Of a DNA stretch of 64,000 nt, positions 35,167 through 47,784 are shown piece by piece. The first letter of the stretch is position 1, and each line of letters opens with the position of its first letter. The position numbers and the translations under genes were made by a program. Under the pieces are notes generated by a model that had not been told where the DNA came from, did not search any database, and saw only the letters and a program-made list of their open reading frames with translations. The DNA lies in the NCBI GenBank assembly GCA_030686995.1, contig CM060692.1:16163465-16227464 (forward strand), given 5' to 3'. Source of the DNA: Artemisia argyi (Eukaryota; Streptophyta; Magnoliopsida; Asterales; Asteraceae).

Positions 35167-36363
35167 TGTTATAATATTAGCAGCTAATGAGATTTATAAA
35201 GACCATTTTTTAGAGACTCTTGTCGCATATGAATTTACTTTACTAAGCTGAATATAAGCTTAAATAGTAGACAAATGCGGTAAGAGTGCTCAAAAAATTA
35301 GGCTTTGAAGACATCAACTAGCCTACATATAATGTTATCCTTCCCTTCCTATTTAAACTTAACATCTTCTAGCTAGCTTTACTTTACATCTCGATGTGGG
35401 ATAACCAAAATACAATTGCTCCAAATGGTTTATTAGATTTTGGTAATAAATGTTACAATATACTCCGTACTACGTAATGGATAACAAATATACGTAAACT
35501 AGTTACTTGGACAAAAATCACATGTGCAAGAGATTTAGACATTGTTGTTTGACATACAAGAGGATGGCAAGGCATTTTTGATTTGGGATATGAGCCAAAA
35601 TGGATTTCCCAACATTTTGATTTGATGATCTCAAATTATATTTTCAAAACAAGACCTATGAAGAAGAGATTCAAAGGATGAACCCACATTAGAAGTTGGA
35701 TGAGCAATGCGTAAAACTTTTCGATCTTTTATTACTAAAGAGAGCAGCTCCTAATAGTCAACCCACAAACGGACCTAACGAAGGCGCAAACGTATAGTCC
35801 CAATGTGACCGTAAGGCACATAATATAAGGTTGTGATGATAATCTGAAAAGCAAAAGAAATACTCACAAATGGCTGCCTATAATCTTATGTATACATTTA
35901 TGGAGGTATCTTTACTATTCATAAGAATATAATAAAATAATAATATTAGTACTTAATAAATGACGATGCAATGCATACTTAAACACGAAGTGCAATGCTA
36001 GCCTAATGCCTAATACAATGAACAGTTAAAGATGAGAGAATGTGCTATGGTAAAAAGTTAATAATAACTCGCAACTTTAAGCTCATAAGAAGCTCAAGCT
36101 CATAAGGCATGAGTTTGTGTTTGAGTTTTTTTTGGAAAGATGTATGTTTAATTTGTTGGGTACGTGGTTTTTGGATAAGTAGACAGGGGATTAGGTAGTC
36201 GGGTTAAGATGAATGCGGTTTCTATATTTAGATAAGTGTAAGTTTTGTTAAATTATTGGTAGCCGTTAGCAACCAGTTGTGTAAGTAATTATTAAGTGTA
36301 AAATAACTAAAAGCTCAAATACAATTGGTGATCAAACGCCAACTATCTTTGTGAGTAACATGG

Positions 36364-36405
36364 GTCCCACATAGGTAAAGGAACAAACTTGGAAGAGATT
36401 TATAA
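36364..36405 (+). promoter_or_regulatory. USE-like plus TATA-like motif pair
   Basis: GTCCCACATAG at 36364-36374 and TTATAA at 36400-36405, 25-bp gap, as in the other units. Confidence 0.3.
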
Positions 36406-36589
36406 GCAAGAATATTGGATGATGAAAAATGTTAATATTTCGTGACGCAAACATTCTTTCCACATAGGTAAAGGAACAAACTTGGAAACACAAAATTACT
36501 ATTTCCAACTTTAACACACAAAACTACAAAACATTTTTTTTTTTGTTTTCCCCTATTTTCCATTCAAATACTCCAAATTTGTTTTCGTC

Positions 36590-38840
36590 AGTTGATTTAC
36601 GATTTTGACTGATTTTTTATGTTTTCGTCCATTTTTTTACGTTTTCGTCAGATTTTTAACGTTTTCGTCTGATTTTTTACGTTTTCGTCCGTGTTTTACG
36701 TTATTCTCCGTTTTTTTACTTTTTCGTCAGGTTTTTTACGTTTTCGTCCGATTTTTTTCGTTTTCGTCAGTTTTTTTACGTTTTCGTCATATTTAATAAT
36801 TTTTCGTCCAATTTTTTACGTTTTCGTCCGTTTTATATGTTTTCGTCAGGTTTATTACGTTTACGTCCGATTTTTTACGTTTACGCCCGATTTTTTACGT
36901 TTTTGTTCGTTTTTTTCTGTTTTGGTCAGATTTTTTACGTTTTCGTTCATTTTTTTACGTATTCGTCAGATTTTTTACGCTTTCGTCTATTTTTTATGTC
37001 TTCCTCTGTTTTTTTACGTTTTCATCCGATTTTTTTCGTTTTCGTCAGTTTTTTTTGTTTTCGTCAGATTTAATAAGTTTTCGTTCGATTTTTTAAGTTT
37101 TCATCCGTTTTTTTATGTTATCGTCAGATTTTTAACGTTTACGTCCGATTTTTACCTTTTCGCCCGATTTTTTACATTTTCGTCCATTTTTTCTGTTTTG
37201 GTCAGATTTTTTACATTTTCGTCCGATTCTTTACGATTCGTCTGATTTTGTAAGTTTTCGTCCGTTTTTTTATGTTTTCGTCAGATTTTTTACGTTTTCG
37301 TCCGTTTTTTTTACGTTTTCGTCAGATATTATACGTTTTCGTCTGTTTTTTACGTTTTCGTCAGATTTTTTACATTTTCACCAGACTTTTTATGTTATCG
37401 TCCGGTTTTTTACGTTTTCATAAGATTTTTTACGTTTTTGTCAGATTTTTTACGTTTTCGTCCGTTCTTTTACGTTTTCGTCAGACTTTTTACATTTAAT
37501 CCGTTTTTTTACGTTTTCGTCAGATTTTTTACTTTTTCGTCAGACTTTTTACGTTATCGTCCGTTTTTTACGTTTTCGTCAGATTTTTTACTTTTTCGTT
37601 AGACTTTTCACGTTTTCGTCAGATTTTTTACGTTTACGTCCGTTTTTTTACGTTTTCGTCAGACTTTTTACGTTATCGTCCGTTTTTTTTACGTTTTTGT
37701 CAGATTTTTTATGTTTTCGTCAGATTTTTTACGTTTTCTTCCATTTTTTACGTTTTCGTCAGATTTTTTACGTTTTCGTCTGTTTTTTTACGTTTTCGTC
37801 AGATTTTTACGTTTTCATCCACTTTTTACGTTTTCGTCAGATTTTTTACGTTTTCGTCAGATTTTTTTACACTTTCTTCCATTTTTTACGTTTTCATCAG
37901 ATTTTTTACATTTTCGTCACATTTTTTACGTTTTCTTCTATTTTTTACGTTTTTGTCAGATTTTTTACGTTTTCGTTAGACAAAACCTAAAAAACATATA
38001 TCAAAGATGAAAACGTATATGAAAGATGAAAACATAAAAATCAGACAAAGATGGATGTAAACATAAAAATTCGGAAGAAAACGTAAAAAATCGAAAGAAA
38101 ATGTAAAAATCGGAAGAAATCATAAAAAATGAAAATATTAAAAAATGGACAAATGCATAAAAAATCTGAAAAAAACGTAAAAAAGGACAGATGGAAACAT
38201 ACAAATTCAAACAAAAAAGTAAAAAAAAATGGACGAAAACGTAAGACAATGGACAAAAACGTAAAAAATCTGACGAAAACGTATAAAAATGGATGTAATC
38301 ATAAAAAATCAGACGAAGACGTAAAAAATCTGGCGAAAACGTAAAAAAATTAACAAAAACGTAAAAAATCTGACGTAAATGTAAAAAATCTGACAAAAAC
38401 ATAAAGAAACGGACGAAAACATAAAAAATCGGATGAAAACATAAAAAAAAACTGACGAAAACGTAAAGAGACTGAAGAAAATGTAAAATAAACTGATGAA
38501 ACTGTAAAAAAATATAATGAAAACGTAAAAAACATACAGAAAATGTAAAAAGACTGAAGAAAATGTAAAATAAACTGACGAAACTGTAAGAAATCTAACG
38601 AAAACGTAAAAAAATAGACGAAAACGTAGAAAACAAACGAAAACCCAAAAAATCGGTCGAAAATGTAAAAAAGCTGACGAAAATGTAGAAAAACGGATGA
38701 AAACATCAAAAATCTGACGAAAACGTAAAAAATTAGACGAAAACGTAAAAAAACAGACGAAAACGTAAAAAAAAAAACAAACAAAAACGGACAAAAACGT
38801 AAAGTATCAGACGAAAACGTAAAAAAACATACGAAAGCGT
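36590..38840. mobile_element. Fold-back element: inverted arms of degenerate 20-bp repeats
   Basis: From 36590 to about 37985 the plus strand repeats TTTTTTACGTTTTCGTCAGA or close variants (19-22 bp) some 65-70 times. From about 38060 to 38840 the complement, AAAAAATCTGACGAAAACGT, repeats about 40 times. The arms would fold into a long hairpin, with a spacer near 37985-38060. Unit length is not a multiple of three, which is why many frames look open; they are translations of the repeat, not genes. The surrounding unit is interrupted between about 36487 and 39086, so the mobile unit may be larger (about 2.6 kb) than the repeat core. Fold-back transposon is my best reading; exact ends are not resolved. 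Confidence 0.75.
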
Positions 38841-40215
38841 TATTTGATATTATATTTTACTGTTTTAATTTATTTATTTTCTCGTAAAGTGAATTGAGAT
38901 ATAAAACAACAACACTTAAGCATGTTTTCTAGTTATGGAAAATAGAAAACACAAACACATGTTTCTCAAACTAAACGCGTTTTCTAAATTTTCTATTGTT
39001 TTGTGGAAATCAAACTCCCCTCCCTTTTTCTACAAAATAAGTAATAGGAAATGAAAGAAAATGTTTTCCAACTAAACGCCACCTAAATGTCGTTGTTACA
39101 AATTCTTCAACGTGTGCCTAGCCAAATCTGTTTTTTTTTTCTTTTTTTTTTTTTTTTTTAACTTTGTTATAACAAATGCTTGAGAATACACAACAACAAC
39201 GAATCTTGTAACTAACATAACTAAAAGGATAAGGACAAAATTTAAGGCATTGACTTATGTTTTACTGAATGCTTAGATAGATGTACTTTAAATAATACAA
39301 CAACAACAACAACTTCAAATAATAGTTAAGACTTTTATATATCGTTTACACTATTCTTATATAGTTGTTAACAATGATGATTTTGTTTAACCGCCAGAAT
39401 TTAAGTTACTAATTATAGCTTGGTTGGGTCCAAATAGCCTTAATATTTGTATGAAAGGATACTGTTTAAACCAAAACATTATGTTTATCTTAAGCTCAAA
39501 GTTACAGTTTGGTTTGCGGTCTACTTTGGGAAAATTGCGTTGAACATGAACAGAACTGATACTTTGATTATTGGTTCTTATATTGTTTAATTAGTTACAA
39601 TAATATTATTTGTTACCAAGAGGCAAGAGCAATATATCTACAAATAGACAGACAAACTATGTATACAAGCTTGTACTTCCTCTATGTTCCGCAACTTGCG
39701 AAAAGTTGCATAATGTAGTGTTTGGATTAGCATTTTAAGAAGGGCTTAAGATCTTTCAAACAAGTAGAAGAAAAAAATTTATGACATAAATAAGCCAAAA
39801 TTTAGTCTTGCGTTAAAACTCCATTTGACGCCGTATCGTATTTTGAAGCTGAAATAAGTAAGCGACTAAGCACCCGTTATAGGCTGAATCCAAACATATC
39901 CTACATCCTTTAAAATGAAACTATTATGTTTCCTGCAACTAGTAGTTATACATGGTGCGCTATACACATAGTTGTAATGTAACTGCTCAGCAAGAATTAA
40001 CCGGTCCATATTTACTTTATTAGTGTTTTAATCATATATTGACACTTGCTGTTCAAAAAAAATAAATAAAAAAAAAAAATAAATAAATAAAAATATCATA
40101 TATTGACACTTAAAACATTATAAAAAGTTGAACACTTATTACGAAAAATTTTAAATTGCTCACCGTCAAACACAAAGGAGTGTGGCCAAGTATTTTTTGA
40201 GTAGTGTTGGATTTC
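38841..40215. other. Right shoulder of the fold-back and noncoding unit flank
   Basis: 38841-39086 may belong to the fold-back element (AAACGCGTTTTC and AACTAAACGCCACC motifs). Beyond that is unit flank with (CAA)n and A/T-rich simple repeats (40054-40092). No gene. Confidence 0.5.
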
Positions 40216-41383
40216 GGGAAAATTCCAATTTTACACCTAAAATCGAATTTAGCATCACAATTGAGTCAATTTTTATCCAACTTCCAATTTTGGTTGATAC
40301 TGTGCGACCCAGTCAATTTTGTGACACGTGTCCAGTTACCCAGTCAATTTTGTGACACGTGTCTAGTTGATTTGATATCTTGTCTTCTTATTAAAAGTAT
40401 TAAAAGACCATATTACCCTCTTTTAAATGTGTAAGACGTGTCCATTAAATGTGCGACTGTGCTACCATTAAATATGCGACTGTGCTAACATTAACTTTTT
40501 TTTTTCCAGTTTCCGGCTAACCTCTTTTTTCCAGTTTCCGTCAATATTTTCCGGCTAACTTTTTTTTTCTTTCAAATGCCAAAAATAATTCACTAGCATG
40601 CTTGTACTATAAAAGAATAACGTTTACATTATGTGTATGTACTATACAAAGATGAAGACTAGCATGCTTGTACTACATCACAAGATTTTCAAAACAACCT
40701 CACCGGAAAATTCATTAACTCTGGCCAAGCAGTAGCAGATTCCGACACCGTCGCCGGAATAATTTCTGGCGAGACCTTTTACTTTTTCAATCTATAGATC
40801 GGTGTATCCCCATCATTTCTGGAGCATTTGAGCTCTTGGCTCCCTCCACAACACCGCCACGCGCCACCCACCGTTTTCTTGACGAGTTTGACTCGTATCT
40901 GAATCAAACCAACGCGTTTTCTTACCTTGTCTTTATAGATCTCCAAGTTTTAACAAAAGAGGTGATGGTGATGTGTGTTGGTGACGGCGGTGGAGGTGGT
41001 ATGTAGTGATAGAGAGTGATTGATGGCGCGTGAATAGTGTCAAAAGAAAGAGGAGATGTTGAGGAGTGTTGTGCTGGTGGCGGTGTGGTTGTGGGAGTGG
41101 CGGTGGTGGCGTTATGGCGGTGGCAACCGGCGGGGAGAGAGAGGAGATGGTAAGAAGATGGTAATGAAAGTTTGTGAGAGAGATGAGGTGTTTTATATGA
41201 GTATTTTAGACTTTTAATACTCTTAATATAAGACAAAATATCACATCAAACTGGACATGTGTCACAAAATTGATTGGATCGCACAGTAGCACAAGTCGCA
41301 CATTACCAAAATTGAAAGTTGTATAAAAGTTGATTCAATAGTGATGTTAAATTCGATTTTAGGCTTAAAATTGGAATTTTCCC
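40216..41383. mobile_element. Mutator-like element with long inverted repeats, 1168 bp
   Basis: TIRs of about 120 bp (40216-40335 and 41251-41383) begin GGGAAAATTCCAATTTTA. They are flanked by a 9-bp duplication with one mismatch, TTGGATTTC (40207-40215) and TTGGATTTG (41384-41392), the size expected for Mutator. The uninterrupted paralogue is at 14540-14548. No transposase is present. The interior has a GC-richer stretch (about 40690-41140) with ACC/GGTGG low-complexity sequence. An open frame there on the minus strand (40922-41236) is Ser/Pro/Thr-rich and unconvincing as a gene. Confidence 0.85.
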
Positions 41384-41729
41384 TTGGATTTGTGACTTTG
41401 TCTCACATAGGTGAATGAACAAACATATAAGAAATTTATAAAACAAGATTATGAACATACTAACGATTAACTAATGGTAAAACTTACATTAAATGTTTCT
41501 TTAATGTGAGTGTTATTTTTGTTAATATTTTTTTAAATAAAACCTAACACCAAATTTCCATATCAATCTATCACTAAAGTTTGTATCACCCTTTTTGTCG
41601 ATAAAGGCGTAGCCAATTATCTTTTCATCCATCTTTGTAAGATAGAACGAAGCATTTAATAATCTATCGCACAAGTATATATCTTTTCTTTAATATCACT
41701 CAAACATTTATACGTCCCACATTCTTACT

Positions 41730-42080
41730 ACACAGGCACATCAGCACCAGCCGGATCAACTTCTTCATACTCCACATTTTGTTCCTCAAACTTCACTGCA
41801 ACCAAAAACTTTATGCTTTACCTGTTTAGGTTCAGAAACAGCGGACTGGACCTTTTGACCCACTGCTTGAGACGTGTTGGCTAGATCTGCTATTTGTATC
41901 TTTTACTGCGAAAGGCTTGTATTTCCTTGATCACTTCAGACATTGTAGGTCTCATGAACCCGTGTGGTTACACGAACATCAAAGCCTTCTCGGCTATATT
42001 CCAGATTGATTGGATGTCGTATTAGCTACCAAGAGCCGGATCAATGGATCCTTTGTGTCACTATTCTCTATATGCATCTT
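41730..42080 (-). pseudogene. Receptor-like kinase 3'-end fragment
   Basis: On the minus strand, pieces read as IDPALGS, then SIWNIAEKALMFV and PHGFMRPTMSEVIKEIQAF. These correspond to the last kinase subdomains (X-XI) of leucine-rich-repeat receptor-like kinases, where the conserved Arg of subdomain XI lies in HGFMRPTM. A stop falls between V and PHGF, and further stops follow. A C-terminal tail ends VDPAGADVPV and a stop near 41732. The first two-thirds of a kinase gene are absent. It has no relation to the cystatins and was probably carried in by a transposon or retroposition; no clean insertion ends were found. Confidence 0.7.
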
Positions 42081-42299
42081 GGCCTGTTGTCAAATCATTA
42101 CAATCAGTAGTAGTAGGGGTGCCAAAATAGGTGGTTCTAGTAACACGTAAATATGATGCAAGTATTCTGCAGCAATCAGAATGTAACTACCTAAGAAGCT
42201 CAAACTATAAGCTTATAGGAAACTCAAACTTCTTACTTATTAAACAAAACTTACATAAATCAAATCCTTCGTGATATAGCTAGATAAAATAATCTATTA

Positions 42300-42573
42300 A
42301 TAAAACCTTGTTCAACTGTTTTTAGCGCAAACATCCTTGTAAGGCCAGCAAGTCGAACCCTGGCTTTGGTGAAACTACTTCAACCCTTTCCCGGGTCGAA
42401 AAGCAACCAACTTTAACCAACCATTAGACCCAACTTTTCGATTAAATTATTCGATAGAAGACGTCCTAGTTCTTGCATTTCATTGTTGTTTTTCACGTCC
42501 ATTATTGCATTCGCTAGGAAAAGCATGCACTTCAAAGTTGTGATGGTTAAGATTGTTATTTTAATTTGGCCAT
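42300..42573 (-). pseudogene. Phytocystatin pseudogene with the central domain deleted
   Basis: The ATG (complement of CAT at 42571-42573) has a 5-bp insertion nearby in the TTTTAATTTGG stretch. The signal peptide is followed by loss of the GGRTK segment. Helix remnants (NNEMQELG) and KVGSNG-like residues then join directly to the C-terminal tail near 42415, so the QxVxG loop and VVKPW strand are missing. Confidence 0.75.
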
Positions 42574-43268
42574 TGGTTAGTTAAGGTTTTGATTATAAGG
42601 AACGAATTTGTGTTTGTGTTCTTTTGGAAAGATGTACGTTTAATTTATTGGATAAATGGACATGGGATTCGGTTTCTATTGAATTATTGTTAAGTGTAAA
42701 ATAACTAAAAGCACTTAAAAGCTCAACACACAAAGGTGACACACTAAGTAAGAAGGAAATATCCCACATAGGGAAAGGACCAAACAAATAGTATTTTCTT
42801 AGATGCGCATCAAATGTCGTGATTACAAACTCTTCAATGTGTACGTAGCCAAATCTGTCTTTTTTAAACTTTGTTACAAACGAACGCACCAGCATATCTT
42901 GTGCAGCAAACACCGTAGCCTTCATATCTTGTGCAGCTGTAAAGTTGAATGGTTTTAGTGTCGTGCTCAATTGTACTTTTTGTTATTCATTTGTAATTGT
43001 TTGCTTAGTTCTATACATTCAAAATTCACATGTTACAAAGTTTGTGAAAGATAATCCAAGTGAAGTACTAAAAAAAGCAGCTAGCATGTTGCATTGTATC
43101 AATACGTGCACAATCAGCTACGTATAGTAGTTACATTTAAAAACATGATTTTATTGTTTTACTTGTTAATTTTCAACTATAGTGTTTACCCACCAATCAA
43201 GCATGACACATTTCGTTTCCGACAAAGGAGTGATACGCCAAGTATTTTTGTGAGTACAAAGGATATTA

Positions 43269-43486
43269 GAGCATCTACAATGGCTCAAGTTGTGAAAAGC
43301 TTTTTACTATTCTAAGAAGTCTTTTTAAATAGTTTTTGCCATTGCAACCAAGGCTTTTTGAAAAGCTTTTCAACAAAGACTTGGTAAAGCTCAAGTCTTT
43401 GCTCAAAGCTTTAGCCATTAAATGCTTTATGCATTAAATGCATTAAATGCATCAAATCTTAAAGACTTTTACCATTGCTCATGCTC
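43269..43486. mobile_element. PIF/Harbinger-type MITE, 218 bp
   Basis: The ends are inverted: GAGCATCTACAATGG on the left, and the complement of the right end reads GAGCATGAGCAATGG. TTA flanks both (43266-43268, 43487-43489), the Harbinger target duplication. The interior repeats AAAGCTTTT and GCATTAAAT motifs. An uninterrupted relative lies near 32690. Confidence 0.85.
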
Positions 43487-43696
43487 TTAGTGTTTATGAC
43501 TTTGTCCCACGTAGATTAATGAAGAAACATGTAAGCAGTTTATAACTAAGATTAAGTAGTTAATAGATAGTTTAAAGGGGAAATTTTCACATTAAATAAG
43601 CTCTTTAATGTGGGAATAACCACGAAAACTTTTTACTAATCTTTGTCAAATAAAACCTAACACCAAATCATCACATCAATCTAGCTTTAAAGTTTA

Positions 43697-44275
43697 CTAG
43701 CAGCGTACCCGTGCGTTGTAGCGGCAAGTACCCTGAAATAAAAAATTTCAATAGAATTAATAAAAATGTCACGGGATGTCATTCGGACACCTAAATTTGC
43801 TTGGTCACAGCTTCATGTATCGAGTCGAGTTTTTTTTATTGAGTCGAGTTTTGGTCACAGATTTATGTCTAGGTTAAGATGGAGAGTTGTACATTGTGTT
43901 TAAATGATTGTAATATTTGGTGTAAGAGTGTTTTTAATGCTATATATTAATGTAGAATGAGAGTTGTACATTGTGTTTAAATGATTGTAATATTGGGTGT
44001 AGGGTGTTTTAATGTTATTAATGTAGAATGAGTGTTGTACATTGTGTTTAAATAATTGTAATGTTGAGTGTAGTGGTGTTTTTAATGCTATTAATGTAGA
44101 ATTCTAAAAAAAGTGGTCTGAATTTCGATTCATGCTAGTTTTTATTGTACACAATGCCTTGGTTGTTGTAATTATGAAAATTGCTTGCTTTAAAGTGTTG
44201 TAAACCATGCATCATTTTGTGTACATCTGAATTTTTTTGGAGGGAAAGTACTTCATCTATTATAAGTAGTATAGA
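43697..44275 (-). mobile_element. Non-autonomous Helitron, 579 bp
   Basis: On the minus strand it starts TCTATACTACTTATAAT after A and ends in CTAG before T. GC-rich sequence with a CCCGTGCG/TAGCGGC imperfect hairpin lies just inside the CTAG end. The empty site is exact in the paralogue at 20543/20544 (AAGTTTA|TATCACTC). No coding capacity. Confidence 0.9.
43881..44100. repeat. Three tandem units of about 72-78 bp inside the Helitron
   Basis: Units begin GAGAGTTGTACATTGTG at about 43882 and 43959 and GAGTGTTGTAC at about 44030, each ending ATTAATGTAGAAT. They differ by small substitutions and indels. Confidence 0.85.
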
Positions 44276-46125
44276 TATCACTCTATTTTTCAATCTTAAC
44301 GTAGCCAATTATCTTTTTCATCAATCTTTTTAAGACTAACTAAGAAATTTTAAATATTAAACATTTATAATACGCTATTCATTTATATTCATTTATATTA
44401 TACGCAAGCTTATTAACAAGATCGATAAAAGCTTATAAATTAGCTCAAATAGATGTACTATGAGGCAATCTTTAACTTTTCATTGACACATCGTAATAAT
44501 GCATGAGCCAAGGTCGAGCATGTATAAAATATCACAAGTCGAGCCGAGCTCGAGGTTTATAAAACTTTAACGAGACAAGCTCAGGTTCGGCTCGTTCCCA
44601 TCCCTACTTTCTACCATTTGTCTTAAAATACATTAACTAAAAGATGTTCATCATTTTGTTTATAACTTACTCGCAAAACTTTTTTTTCCAACCATTTTAG
44701 TAAATAACATATGTACACGTTAGGCACCTCCATATACTTTTAACGTTTTTTCAACAATTTTATACGATGATTTCTTTGTTGCTGAAACTGAATACAATGG
44801 AGAGTGCGTTGGAATAGGAATGTCAAAAGTAATAGAGAAACTGCTAACCATGGCCAAACCCAAAGATGAGCTCAGTCAAGCTATCGGACAACGCAAATTG
44901 GATACTTGAATTGAAAATATGCACTTTATTATATCATTTTTGGATGAGAAAAAAGAAGTTATATGTGTGCATATTAAAACAAAATTTGAAAGGTAGTGAC
45001 ATAAAGTGTAACTAGTGCATAAAACAAGACGTTGAAGGAAGTATGTTGTTTTTAATTACATAAATTTTAACCTTATACTAAAAATTGTGATTGTGTCGAA
45101 ACGTAAAAAATTATAGCGAGTTTGATATAACTTAAGTTACATATTGTTGAATACTTGAATTGATTCATTTGGTTGGATTCGATGTAAATTTTTAGCCCAA
45201 AGTTCACGGTCCATATTGGGTTTAGGTGAACGAAGTCAGTACTTAGTGGTTTGATACAGTTTCTGGTATTGTTAACAGTCACCACTTGATTCTTAGCCGT
45301 AAGTCCTTGTCCCACATACGTGTAAGAACAAACATGTAACAAGTTTATAACCAAGATTACGAAGTTATTAGAATGGTAATATATGTAACACATGCATTAA
45401 GTATTTCTATAATGTGCGTGTTACTTGAGTTACTTTTTTTTAATTAACCTAACACCTAATCTTCATGTCAATCTCTAACTAAAGCTTATATCACTCTTTT
45501 CATCGATCTTTGTAAACATTTAATAATCTATCGCACAAGTATATATCTCTTCTTTTATATAAATCAAATAATATATAACTATAAGTTAAAGTTCGTTGTT
45601 CATCACTATAAATACCATTTAAAGTAATGGCAATAACATAAAATTAACTAAAAATAATCGATTTTCTAACGACCACAACAACCGGTCTCATAATGAATAT
45701 GATAAGCAAATCATGTAACTAACTCGGATAATATCCTTTGTTTCCAAGACGCAACACCAATAAAGAAGCGTGCTCCAAATTTCAAAGAAACTAACATATG
45801 ACATAGTTACAAACTATATTAGCTTGTTCCTCTATGTTCCTTACAACTTGCACAAAGTTGCATAATGGGGTGTTTGGATTAGCATTTTAAGAAGGGCTTA
45901 AGATGTTTCAAACAACTAGAAGAAAATATATTCTGACATAAATAAGTCAAATAGGTTTTGCAATTAAACTCCATTTATTGGGCTTATTGCATTTTGTAAC
46001 TGAAATAACCAATAAGCACCCAATATAGGCTAAGCCCAACATCCCCTGCAACCTTTCAGAATGAATGTCTTCTCTTTTCCATGGTGGGCTACGAACAAAA
46101 GAGTTAGATAAAACACTGAAAAAAA
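44276..46125. other. Noncoding repeat-unit flank
   Basis: No gene. A 24-bp scrap of cystatin (45280-45303, the QVV/AE segment) is joined straight to a USE-like motif context (TCCTTGTCCCACATACG), the most reduced cystatin remnant in the window. The MITE block recurs at about 45866-46035. Confidence 0.6.
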
Positions 46126-46400
46126 CTATTCTTACCACCTTTCGAAGTTATCGCTTTAATTGTCAAATAGTATTTAGTCCCGGACACCATTTGACTCTCG
46201 GCCTTAACAACTTCCACAAACTTTAAACCATTCGAACCAACTTTTCGGTTATTTTCTTCGACACAATACCTTCCTACCTCTTGCACTTCTTGGTGGGTCT
46301 TCACGTCCTTTATCTTGGTACGACCACCTATTAGTGCGTTTGCTAGGAAGATGATGCACATAAAAGTTGTGATGGTTAGGAATAGTGTTGATTTAGCCGT
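46126..46400 (-). pseudogene. Phytocystatin copy with ATG changed to ACG and truncated C terminus
   Basis: The normal start position reads ACG (complement of CGT at 46398-46400), followed in frame by [21 protein letters not shown] (the next Met, 13 codons on) and [51 protein letters not shown] follows, so the inhibitory loop is QMVSG, a conservative change. The frame breaks off after GGKNSFF near 46126, before VVKPW, where flank sequence follows. It lacks the C-terminal Trp loop and a proper start. It shares the ACG with 55327, so the two copies are sisters. Confidence 0.85.
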
Positions 46401-47142
46401 TGGTGAGTTTAAGGTTTTGGTTTAGTTTGAGGGTATGAAGTGATGTTTATTCATGAAGGGTGTAACGCGTTTTGTAATATGACTAGGAACGTACGTGTTG
46501 TTTTTTGTTTTGTTAGACTTAACTAGCAAGTTAAGTGGTATATTCTTTTTAATATTCATAATAATGACACTATGACAGATATGATAATCCAACAGAATTT
46601 CATAAAAAGTAAGGTTTAAATAAAATATTAAGTTGTAGATTGATAGTTGCTGCATTAGGCCATTACCGTATGAGTCGAACACGTTATCTATATGTTCTCT
46701 ACTTTCAAAGACGTGGTCTATTTGCATGGAATTGGATTAAGTTTATGCTAGTGGAGTAGTTTTCAAACCACTAGCTTAGTTTAACAGTTTATTTTCACTA
46801 TATGTATTGTTGTAATTTCCTTTCGATCGGAATGGAATGAATGAAGAAAAATGGAATGAATGAAAGAAAATAGTTTAAGTTTTAGTCTCTCTTTATTGTT
46901 TGGATCGATTCTTGCTCGCTTAAGGGCCTTATCAAAGGAGTAGTTAAAAAATGAGTTTAAACTAAGTGATAAAGTAAGAAAAGTTCATTTGTGTTCAAGC
47001 TTCGAATAAGGTTAACACTTCTGAACCGATCTTTCTAATTTATTACATGAGTTTTAAGCATTCATAAAGGTTCAGTAAGTTTAAATTTGGTGAACTGCTT
47101 ACGTTTTAAGTATACAACGAACTGCACCTCTATAAACACTAA

Positions 47143-47384
47143 GGGGGTGTTTGGTGGGGGGTTAAGAGGGGGTGGGGAATGGGTAAGGTATTGATTTGGG
47201 CTCACCTCCCTTAAATACTTGTGCTTGATTAGTTAGAAGTAAGGGATTGATTACCCCGTACTGGGTAATCAACCATTATAGAGTAAATTGAGGGGTAAGG
47301 TATTGATTGCCCACCTCACTCATTACTTTGCATTCCTTACCCTTATCCTTTCCTTTTACCTTTTCCCACTTTGAATCAAACCCT
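47143..47384. mobile_element. Tourist/Harbinger-type MITE, 242 bp
   Basis: The left end is GGGGGTGTTTGGTG, and the complement of the right end is AGGGTTTGATTC. TAA lies on both sides (47140-47142, 47385-47387). The interior is G-rich on the left and C-rich on the right, consistent with imperfect inverted arms. Confidence 0.65.
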
Positions 47385-47784
47385 TAATTGATGTATCTAA
47401 CATATTTAATAGGATAGGGGACTAGATTTAAGGCATTAACTTGTGTTTTATGTTGCATGTGTGAGGCTAATAGGAACATGACAAGCAAATCATGTATCAA
47501 ACCTCTGCATGTATGCTACTATTGTAGGACAAATGCAATCACAATGCACTGGACTAACTAGATACTTTCAAGTTTAACTAAATTTCAAGGTGAGAATGTA
47601 TTAACAGCTTACAACGATAATCTCATAAAAATATATACGGCACGCACAAACTTCTTGCTTCATACCAGTGCGGATTGTTACACAAAAAGCGCATATATAG
47701 TACTTTTTTACGATGTAGATGACACAGGTTACTCGCTAAACCGAGATAACGAAGCAATAACTAGTCACTTCTCCACAATAAAAC

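Larger units (their letters stand above)
34039..36589. other. Noncoding repeat-unit flank with poly(A) run
   Basis: No gene supported. It includes the uninterrupted MITE/CACTA target (34481-34490), a 54-bp poly(A) run (35111-35164), a unique stretch at 35.5-36.05 kb that I cannot assign, and a USE/TATA-like pair (36364-36405). A partial second copy of the USE-like context lies near 36455-36490. Confidence 0.55.

Noticed and set aside
36605..38794. Many overlapping open frames rich in Phe, Arg and Val on both strands
   Set aside because: All are translations of the degenerate 20-bp fold-back repeat; every frame is open because the unit lacks stops, and there is no start context or domain.
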